Source: Candidatus Peribacteria bacterium (GTDB taxonomy: Bacteria > Patescibacteria > JAEDAM01 > Absconditabacterales > Absconditicoccaceae). Taken from it: a stretch of DNA of 5,595 bases. The notes under the pieces are model-generated. The model did not search any database, was not told where the DNA came from, and worked only from the letters and a program-made list of their open reading frames with translations. Where the stretch lies: the NCBI GenBank assembly GCA_031288635.1, contig JAITQZ010000112.1:1-5595 (forward strand), given 5' to 3'. Of the stretch, positions 1 through 5,595 are shown in pieces; within the stretch, counting starts at the first letter, position 1, and each line of letters opens with the position of its first letter. The position numbers and the translations under genes are program-made.

Positions 1-539
1 CTGCACGTTTTGCATTAGTTGAATTGAATAATGTTCACGAGGAGGGAATTACCTTTGAGCCTATTCATAGAATACTCTTTACCGTAGATGAAGCAACGTT
101 TTTTCGTGAGGCAAAAGCACATTTCGCGAAATTTGGCTCTGAATTAGACATCCAATCTTTCGCTACAAAACAGCAGATTGCGGACTCTCCTGCTTGGGAC
201 AATCAAAACGTTCACACCTTTCAAGCTGTCAATGCTAATGGCTACTATCTTTTTACGCTCCACAATCCTCAGCTTAATTTGGAAGTTGGGAATTTGCAAC
301 ACTTTCTGGATGAGTATCTTTCTATCCACTCAGAGACAAAAATCGACTATGTTCACTGAGCAGAGACCACGGAAATCCTTGGGAAACAGCCGGGGAATAT
401 GGGACTCCTTTTACCGGTAATGGATAAATCAGCCTTTTTTACCACTGTGATAAAAGACGGAGCTTTACCGAGAAAGACTTTTTCTATGGGAGAAGCCGAG
501 GAAAAAAGATTTTACTTGGAATGTAGAAAAATTCAGTAA
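1..539 (+). CDS. DUF1015-family protein, C-terminal part (5' end outside window)
   Basis: The frame is open from the left edge (first whole codon at 3) to TAA at 537-539, giving 178 visible residues; DUF1015 proteins are usually about 400 residues, so over half is missing. The visible part begins ARFALVELNNVHEEG and continues FEPIHRILF, a conserved DUF1015 stretch (an acidic, histidine-containing segment). The C-terminus carries GLLLPVMDK, ALPRKTFSMGEA and EKRFYLECRKI, the characteristic family ending. The codon at 357-359 is TGA; read as glycine it gives DYVHG, where the family has a conserved HG. Under the standard code the protein would stop there and lose its conserved C-terminal 60 residues. 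The biochemical function of DUF1015 is not established, so none is assigned. It converges on the ATP-grasp gene with a 26-base gap. Family call is firm from memory of the motifs; no search was run. Confidence 0.88.
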
Positions 540-565
540 AACTAGTTCTCCTTACACTACATCTA

Positions 566-1660
566 TTATTTTCCCATCGCCAGCAAGATTCTCAAGTACA
601 GGTCTTCAACTCTTTTCGCCTGTTCTTTTCCCATTGAAGCGTAATTATCCAATCCAGGAGCTCCATTTATCTCAATGATACTGTATTTTTCTAAGGGCTT
701 GGTAATATCTGCGGTGATTACATCTACTCCACAAAATCTTAGTCCCATATCTTTAGTGATATTTACCGCAAGCTGTTTGAAATCTTCGTGAATTTCCTTG
801 GTAAAATCCTGAGAATCTCCTCCTGTGGAAAGGTTTGCATTATCCAAAAGAGAAATCCTTTCTCCCTCTGGAAGCACGGAATTTAACGTCAGATTTTTTC
901 TTTTTAGAACGGTTTGTATCCTCTCATCAGAAGTATCAATTTCTTCTTCTCTGCCAATCCTCGTGAATGCGTCTTGCTTTTGTATTAGCAGTTCAGCAAT
1001 AGAATTTTTCCCATTTCCGAGTACATTAAGTGGAATTCTTTGGTAGGCAGATATCACTTCATCATCCAAGACGACAATTCTGTAATCATTCCCTGATTGA
1101 AATTCCTCAATTACCATCACGGGGGAAAGTTCAAAAATGCTCTGAGCTTGCTGATAATATTCTTCTTTGGTGTACACTTTGGCAACTCCGACACCTTGAC
1201 TGAGATTATTGGGTTTAACAACTACAGGAAATCAAAGCTGCTCTACGATATAGTCATATCCATCATCAATAGTCCTTTTAAGTTTCAGGTGTTCGTTTCT
1301 TTTCTCACTAAAAAATGTTTGTCCCTTAGGGGTGGAATATCCGTTTTGTTGGAGAAAAAATTTCGCATATCCTTTGTCTTTGGCGATTTCGACCGACCCC
1401 AATGCATTAAGATTAAAATTATTTCTTCTAAACAGCATTTTCTTTCCATTGGAGTAAAGAATTTGTCCCACGTATCCAAATTCTGGTTCTAAAACAACTT
1501 TTGCTCCAACTTTTGGGGCAAGCTTGGTAATGAGTCTGGTAGCAAAAGGAATCTTCTCATTTAAGATATATATATCCTCACTTTTCAAAGTATCGACCAA
1601 AGCATCAGGATAGCCAGCTTTTTCTATAGGTTGACTTTCTTTAGTTGCTGGAATTTCCAT
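566..1660 (-). CDS. ATP-grasp ligase, GshAB / cyanophycin-synthetase-like
   Basis: Predicted cytoplasmic ATP-dependent carboxylate-amine ligase of the ATP-grasp fold, 364 residues from ATG at 1658-1660. Residues 143-162 contain the nucleotide-binding core GFPVVVKP followed by NNLSQGVGV. Residues 182-206 (VIEEF, YRIVVLDDEVISAY) form the central ATP-grasp strands. LLDNANLSTGG is at about 271-281, GVDVI at 311-315 and the metal-binding EINGAPGLDNYA at 330-341, as in GshAB and CphA-type enzymes. Gly143 is encoded by TGA (1232-1234) and is the expected glycine before FPVVVKP; a standard-code reading would split the gene in the middle of the ATP site. An in-frame TTG at 1715-1717 just after a TAG would add 19 hydrophobic residues and overlap the upstream gene by 17 bases; I prefer the ATG because the extension looks like a signal sequence, which does not suit a cytoplasmic ligase. 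It lies directly downstream of the CofE-like gene on the same strand. Substrate unknown; stop is TAA. Confidence 0.88.
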
Positions 1661-1700
1661 AGTTGCATAGCTGAAGAATAAACAGAGAAATAATATTTTT

Positions 1701-2429
1701 TTACTTCTTAAAATCAACTAAATTTTTTAAGAGTGGGTAAAAAAGGTCTTGTTCGGGAGCAATACTACTCTGCTCATAAGGCTTTTGTGTCGTAAATCCC
1801 AAATAAGGGAGATTTCTACCAATAAGGATTGGAGTACTTTCATTCGCCTCTCCCATCAAATAGACCGCCATTGCACTGAGTGCATCAACTACATTAACTT
1901 GACTAAATTGCAACACTTTCCCAAAAAGGTCTACTTGTCCCCTTTTATCGATAAGAGGATTGATACCATAAGAGTAAGTACCAATACCAACAACGCCTTT
2001 CTTCAAAATTCTGCTGGTACTATCGGTGATAATAATTCAGAGGTCTTGTATCTTGTATTTCTGGGTAAGATATGAGTGCATTTGTTGAGTAATCTCGTTG
2101 AGCTGCTTTGGTCGCAAGATGTAGTAGCCATTGGCATTACTTTCGTCAATCCCAGCGGAAGGAATTAGCACCTGGTCTGTAATCGTTAGGTAGATATCTT
2201 TATCAGGAACAACATCGCTCACTGTCCAATAATCGGCTTCTTGTTTGATAAGCTCACTTTTTTCAATACTGCTTACGGGAACACATCTTCCCTGATGAAT
2301 TGCTACCACTTTAGAAGTAATGAAAAGCACATCTCCTTCTTTCAATCCTGGTAAAAATTCATCAAAAATCTGAAAGAGGTCATCTTTTGGTGGTAGAAGG
2401 GGTCTGGTTTTAATAGGGAGGAATTGCAT
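1701..2429 (-). CDS. CofE-like (coenzyme F420-0:L-glutamate ligase family) protein
   Basis: 242-residue protein, about the usual length of CofE, the GTP-dependent enzyme that adds L-glutamate to F420-0. Family marks in order: N-terminal FLPIKTRPLLPPKDDL, GDVLFITSKVVAIHQGR (about 32-48), AGIDESNANG (92-101), GIIITDS (131-137), GVVGIG (145-150), KRGQVDLFG (162-170) and MGEANESTPILI (192-203). Gly131 is TGA (2037-2039); with it the two halves, each unmistakably CofE-like, join without any frameshift. The ATG at 2427-2429 matches the normal family N-terminus; no Shine-Dalgarno motif precedes it. It ends in TAA and is followed 40 bases later by the ATP-grasp gene on the same strand, suggesting an operon. 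Coenzyme F420 is not expected in this kind of reduced-genome bacterium and no other F420 gene is visible, so the acceptor of glutamate (or another amino acid) may differ. Family assignment is strong, specific reaction uncertain, so the symbol is left empty. Confidence 0.88.
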
Positions 2430-2454
2430 AGGGTAATGAAAGATAAAATTTCAC

Positions 2455-2482
2455 TTGATGAAAGTGTACAAATCTTTATTAT
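2455..2482 (+). promoter_or_regulatory. Candidate sigma-70-type promoter for trmD-nusA
   Basis: TTGATG at 2455-2460 (4 of 6 matches to TTGACA) and TATTAT at 2477-2482 (5 of 6 to TATAAT) are separated by 16 bases, in the intergenic region between the divergent CofE-like gene and trmD. Transcription would start near 2489, giving a leader of roughly 57 bases before the trmD ATG. The region is AT-rich, so a chance match is possible. I found no equally good promoter in the opposite direction. Confidence 0.4.
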
Positions 2483-2545
2483 TTTTGCAAATCAAACATC
2501 AATCCTTACCCTTTCCTCTTTGAACTTTTATCTTTCCTCTCTGTT

Positions 2546-3304
2546 ATGCACCTTCATATCATCTCTCTTTTCCCGGAAATCTTTGACTCTTTTCTCTCGA
2601 CCTCCCTTTTGCAAAAAGCCCAAGAAAAAAAGCTACTCTCTTTCCACTGTATCAACCCAAGAAAATACTGTACTGATAAACATCAGCAAATTGACGACCA
2701 AGTTTACGGTGGTGGAGCAGGAATGCTCATCAAAGCACAACCCATTATTGATGCTGTAGAAGAAATTATTAACAATATCACAGAAACATCCCAACACCAT
2801 AGGAATGCACCGTATGTTGATTACCCGGAGGGTTTTGATATGAAAATCATTTTCCCTAGCCCAAGCGTTGCTACCTTCACCCAAAAACACGCTTACGCCT
2901 TCTCAAAGATTCAGCATCTTATTTTCATTTGTGGGAGATATGAAGGCATTGACCATCGCTTTGAGGAATATATGGAAACAAAATATCCGACCGCCTTTCA
3001 AAAAATTTCTCTGGGACAATTTGTGCTTTTAGGCGGAGAAGTCGCTACGATGACGATGATTGAGGCGATTACCAGATTGGTTCCGTGAGTCATTAAGGAG
3101 TCTGAAAGCCGACAAAATGAAAGCTACAACTTAAAAAGCTGCATGACCAACTTGGAAGAGCCACAATATACCAGACCGGAAGAAGTCTACGGTTTCAAGG
3201 TACCCGAAGTCCTGCTGACGGGAAATCAAAAAGGAATTCAAGCTCGAAAAGAAGCACAAACGAAAAACCTCTTGAAAATCTCACCCCAATCCATACATTC
3301 TTAG
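2546..3304 (+). CDS. trmD: tRNA (guanine37-N1)-methyltransferase TrmD
   Basis: TrmD methylates N1 of G37 in tRNAs with G36, using S-adenosylmethionine, to prevent +1 frameshifting; it is a cytoplasmic dimer with a trefoil-knot SAM site. The 252-residue product opens with [16 protein letters not shown], the usual TrmD N-terminus. It carries YGGGAGM (54-60), CGRYEGID (129-136), [11 protein letters not shown] (155-165), RLVPGV (177-182), PQYTRPEE (206-213) and [10 protein letters not shown] (218-227). Gly181 is TGA (3086-3088); the family has an essentially invariant PGV there, making this one of the clearest glycine-recoding sites. A standard-code reading would cut off the substrate-binding C-terminal domain. 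The acidic residue aligning by eye with the catalytic Asp169 of E. coli TrmD is Glu192 (NES rather than EDS). The loop between GGAGM and the SP motif is somewhat longer than usual. No Shine-Dalgarno motif precedes the ATG; the stop is TAG. nusA follows after 47 bases. Confidence 0.95.
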
Positions 3305-3351
3305 CAAGTAGATTTTTTTGTATTCTTTTTATCCTCTAAACACAAATTTCA

Positions 3352-4386
3352 ATGAAACTCGACGGAAAAGCCATTCAAGCTGCGATAATGCAGTTGGTAG
3401 AAGACTATAAATTTGACCCGTATCAGATTTTGGAGATTTCAAAACTTGGTATCAAATCAGGATTTAAGAAGGACTACTCCGAATATAGGAAGTCCGATAT
3501 CTTAGTGGACATCAAAGATGACGGAACCGTAAAACTCTACAAAGCTACGGAAGTCGTAGAAGAAGTAGAAGACCCCGATACTCAAATCACTCTGGATGAA
3601 GCAAAAAACATTAGAAAAGATGTAAAAGTCGGAGAAAAACTGTTAGAAGATGTGACACCTCAATCTCTAGAACTTTCCAGAATTGCCGCTCAAGCAGCTG
3701 CTCAAACCATCAAACAAAGTCTGAAAAACATCGAAAGAGAAAAATTTTATGAAAAATTCCAAGACAAAGAAGGAGAACTCTTGAAAGCAAAAGTTGTACG
3801 TGTACACGGGGATAGTATCATCCTGGATATTGACCAAACAACCGTTGTATTACCACCAGAAGGGCAAATCCCTAATAGGAGCTATGAGCCCGGAGAAGAG
3901 ATTTTTGTCTTTTTGAAGAAATTAGGAAAAGATGCTGGCGGAATTGTTTTGGATATCTCTCAGACGAATGGTGAATATATCGGGGCAATCCTCGAAAAAA
4001 TCGTGCCTGAAGTCGCTGATGGTACTGTAACTATCGAAAAAATCGCCAGAGCTGCGGGGAGAAAAACGAAAGTAGTCGTCAGCAGCAATGATAAAAAAAT
4101 TGACCCCGTCGGAGTGATGGTGGGGCACAAAGGGGACAGAATTAACACCGTACTTTCTCTCCTCGATGGGGAAAAGGTGGATTTTATTGAGGTAAACAAT
4201 AATACCATCGAATTTATCAAAGCACTTCTCAAGCCTGCAAACGTAAATAGCATAGAAATTCTCCCTGATGGGAAAAAAGCTATTATTCAGGTGGATGAAA
4301 ACCAAAAATCCCTCGCCATCGGAAAAGGAGCTTCGAATATCAAACTAGCTTCTCAGCTTTCTGGACTACAATTGGAAATTGTTTAA
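3352..4386 (+). CDS. nusA: Transcription termination/antitermination factor NusA
   Basis: 344 residues with the standard NusA order: N-terminal RNA-polymerase-binding domain (about 1-135, including VVEEVEDPDTQITLDEA and SRIAAQAAAQTIKQ), S1 domain (about 139-202, LLKAKVVRVHGDSIILDI to LPPEGQIPNRSYEPGE), KH1 (about 203-283, IARAAGRKTKVVV and DPVGVMVGHKGDRI, with GHKG as the GxxG loop) and KH2 (about 287-344, AIGKGASNIKLASQLSG). In KH2 the second loop glycine is alanine (GKGA). The acidic C-terminal repeats of E. coli NusA are absent, as in short forms such as that of B. subtilis. NusA binds elongating RNA polymerase and RNA and modulates pausing, termination and antitermination. An in-frame TAA lies five codons before the ATG, which fixes the start; no Shine-Dalgarno motif is seen. 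It is the only gene here with no in-frame TGA despite about two dozen glycines. Same strand as trmD, possibly co-transcribed. Confidence 0.96.
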   Translation: MKLDGKAIQAAIMQLVEDYKFDPYQILEISKLGIKSGFKKDYSEYRKSDILVDIKDDGTVKLYKATEVVEEVEDPDTQITLDEAKNIRKDVKVGEKLLEDVTPQSLELSRIAAQAAAQTIKQSLKNIEREKFYEKFQDKEGELLKAKVVRVHGDSIILDIDQTTVVLPPEGQIPNRSYEPGEEIFVFLKKLGKDAGGIVLDISQTNGEYIGAILEKIVPEVADGTVTIEKIARAAGRKTKVVVSSNDKKIDPVGVMVGHKGDRINTVLSLLDGEKVDFIEVNNNTIEFIKALLKPANVNSIEILPDGKKAIIQVDENQKSLAIGKGASNIKLASQLSGLQLEIV

Positions 4387-4401
4387 TTATTTGTATTAAC
4401 T

Positions 4402-5286
4402 TTAGTCTGCAAAGACCTCTTGAAGATGTAGAGGAGCAAAAAGTTGGAGGTCTTGTATTTTTGTAGTCTGATTCATTTTCATACTACAAAACATCTTTTG
4501 ATGATAAAAGAGCAGATTATAGTCATATTGTAATAATTTCCTACAATGCGAAGTGTCAGATTTTTCTTGGGTTATTACGAACGTATAGTCATCAAACCCG
4601 CTAGAAAAATATGTGGGAAGATGTTTTGTAATCGTATCCACATCGCCAATTTCTACCAGACAATCATTTATTCCCCAATTATGTGGATTATCATTTTGAT
4701 TAAAGTGAGGACTTCGTTCTCCGGGGAAGATTTCATCTATCCTAGGAACTTGAACGGTATGAGGGAAATGATTGATATACGGATAGGTCATATCAAGAGA
4801 GAATCGTCATTTAACAAATAGTTCTCCATTTCCGTTTGGGAAAGAAAGACCTTCATTTGGTTCATAAGAACACCCTATGTCAGCGTCCCCTGAGACAATG
4901 ATTCTAAAACCATATCCTGTTCCCAAAAGAGCATTATATCGATGTGCTCGACTTACCTCTAAAGGAACATTCGAAACCTTTATACTCGTCTCCGGGAATG
5001 CTCAGGAAGTAATATCTGCTCCTTGTATCCTTTTTTCTGTGTAGAAAGACATTTCTAAAAAGTTGTCAATATTTAAGGAATATTCATATCCTGTATCTGC
5101 GAATTCTTGTGTTCTAATAGTCCAAGTTCCGGAATAATGTGTTCTTACTGCATCTAAAGAAGTATTTCGAAAAACTCCGGAGAATATTTGAGGTTGTTCT
5201 GCTGGATTTTCAGCTAGTTGAGGGAGTGAAGAGCAACCAACTAAAAACAAGACACCTAATATACTCATTATACTATATTTTTGCAT
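4402..5286 (-). CDS. Predicted lipoprotein of unknown function (two UGA-encoded glycines)
   Basis: A single 294-residue frame from ATG at 5284-5286 to TAA, continuous only if TGA at 5002-5004 (Gly95) and 4807-4809 (Gly160) are read as amino acids. The N-terminus is a textbook lipoprotein signal: MQKYS, a hydrophobic stretch, then lipobox LVGC with Cys18, so the mature protein should be membrane-anchored and face outward. After a short Pro/Gln/Glu-rich linker the rest appears to be one extracytoplasmic domain rich in aromatic residues and Asn/Asp, with four further cysteines (139, 209, 248, 267) that could form two disulfides. I do not recognise a family. In the standard code this would appear as two unrelated short ORFs with about 210 unexplained bases between them. 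The start is supported by an in-frame TAA (5311-5313) eight codons upstream. It converges on nusA with a 15-base gap, and follows the partial gene at the right edge after 33 bases. Confidence 0.8.
4412..4460 (+). terminator. Possible terminator hairpin downstream of nusA
   Basis: AAGACCTC at 4412-4419 and GAGGTCTT at 4447-4454 are perfect 8-base inverted repeats 26 bases after the nusA stop, followed on the + strand by GTATTTTTG. The 27-base loop is long and the U-tract is broken by G and A, so this is a weak candidate. It lies inside the 3' end of the converging lipoprotein gene, because only 15 bases separate the two stop codons. Confidence 0.28.
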
Positions 5287-5307
5287 AGGATATTTTGCAG
5301 AATAAAT

Positions 5308-5336
5308 ATATTATTAATACTAGGTATTCACGGCAA
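5308..5336 (-). promoter_or_regulatory. Candidate sigma-70-type promoter for the lipoprotein gene
   Basis: On the minus strand TTGCCG (5336-5331, 4 of 6 to TTGACA) and TAATAT (5313-5308, 4 of 6 to TATAAT) are separated by 17 bases. Transcription would begin near 5301, about 15 bases before the ATG at 5286, too short a leader for a normal Shine-Dalgarno site. The -35 element lies within the last codons of the upstream gene. AT-richness makes a chance match possible. Confidence 0.38.
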
Positions 5337-5595
5337 CAAATCAAGCAATTTTGTCAAAGAAATAGAGTGCTTGTAAACTAGAAGTGGGGATATGATATTT
5401 GCCAATAAAAGACGCTATTTGCATTGGAGAATAGATTTCAAATTCCTCGTTGTATTGCACTATGTTATCATTTCAGGAGAGGATTTGAGAGGGTAAAAAC
5501 TGGAGAGTATACGATTGAGAACTCCCAGAAAATAAAAAAGAAATGGTTCAATTTTTCTGATGAGATAGTGTTATTCCCGTATGTTGACCTAGAAA
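5320..5595 (-). CDS. Hypothetical protein, C-terminal 91 residues (5' end outside window; three UGA glycines)
   Basis: On the minus strand a frame is open from the right edge (first codon at 5595-5593) to TAG at 5322-5320 with no TAA or TAG, provided TGA is read as glycine at 5548-5550, 5473-5475 and 5341-5343. The standard code would leave these 270 bases with no plausible gene. The 91 residues begin FLGQHTGITLSHQKNG and include SGNDNIVQYNEEFEIY, MQIASFIGKYHIP and the end FFDKIAGFVAVNT. No cysteines and no strong membrane segment are visible. I do not recognise a family and assign no function. It is on the same strand as the lipoprotein gene, 33 bases upstream, so the two may form an operon. 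The absence of other stops over 91 codons in AT-rich DNA and the amino-acid-like composition favour a real gene, but the case rests on recoding. Confidence 0.62.

Noticed and set aside
825..1492. Plus-strand open frames at 825-1046 and 1097-1492 opposite the ATP-grasp gene
   Set aside because: They are antisense shadows of a gene with clear family motifs; their translations show no recognisable features.
1749..2075. Plus-strand open frame opposite the CofE-like gene
   Set aside because: Antisense shadow with no family resemblance; the minus strand carries continuous CofE motifs here.
1701..2429. Evidence for coenzyme F420 biosynthesis
   Set aside because: Only the CofE-type ligase is present; no CofC, CofD, CofG or CofH homolog is in the window, so a complete pathway cannot be claimed.
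566..3304. Reading the ATP-grasp, CofE-like and trmD genes as pseudogenes broken by nonsense mutations
   Set aside because: Each has a single TGA with intact homology before and after, no frameshift, and the TGA always at a conserved glycine. The same pattern appears in the other genes, so recoding explains everything.
3922..4305. Minus-strand open frames inside nusA
   Set aside because: Shadows of nusA, whose S1 and KH motifs cover this stretch.
4546..4821. Plus-strand open frame opposite the lipoprotein gene
   Set aside because: Under code 25 the minus-strand frame is continuous with a lipobox protein; this one has no features of its own.
1..5595. UGA as tryptophan (code 4) or as selenocysteine
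   Set aside because: The family residue at the recognised sites is glycine, not Trp or Cys. Tryptophans in these proteins are encoded by TGG. Selenocysteine would not occur in nearly every gene and would need SECIS elements.
1..5595. Mobile elements, CRISPR arrays, tRNA or rRNA genes
   Set aside because: I saw no terminal repeats, transposase, regular repeat-spacer pattern or tRNA-like cloverleaf, and nearly all sequence is taken by genes.

Overview
The window reads as a compact piece of a bacterial chromosome that uses a non-standard genetic code in which UGA means glycine (translation table 25). That code is known from the candidate phyla Absconditabacteria (SR1) and Gracilibacteria (BD1-5/GN02). 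Under the standard code most genes look broken. Reading TGA as Gly restores six long open frames, using nine in-frame TGA codons in total. In the four genes with recognisable families, each TGA falls exactly where the family has a glycine: the HG of a DUF1015 protein, the GFPVVVKP of an ATP-grasp ligase, the GIIITDS of a CofE-type ligase and the RLVPGV of TrmD. All seven genes end in TAA or TAG and none ends in TGA. I cannot tell from this window which of the two phyla it comes from.

Layout, left to right. (1) The 3' part of a DUF1015-family gene on the + strand (1-539). (2) Converging on it, two minus-strand genes that look like one operon: a CofE-family glutamate ligase (2429-1701) followed by a GshAB/cyanophycin-synthetase-like ATP-grasp ligase (start 1660 or 1717, end 566). 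(3) A 116-bp divergent intergenic region with a plausible + strand promoter. (4) A + strand pair, trmD (2546-3304) and nusA (3352-4386), which are a tRNA methyltransferase and a transcription elongation factor. (5) Converging on nusA, a minus-strand predicted lipoprotein (5286-4402, two recoded UGAs), preceded by the 3' part of an unidentified gene that runs off the right edge (5595-5320, three recoded UGAs).

Coding density is very high: converging genes are separated by only 26 and 15 bases. No clear Shine-Dalgarno motif precedes any visible start. trmD and nusA are core information-processing genes. The CofE-like/ATP-grasp pair is the most interesting functional unit. Both families form amide bonds to amino acids, usually glutamate, and a two-enzyme cassette making a small glutamyl-containing compound is a reasonable but unproven inference. 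I saw no RNA genes, mobile elements or CRISPR arrays.
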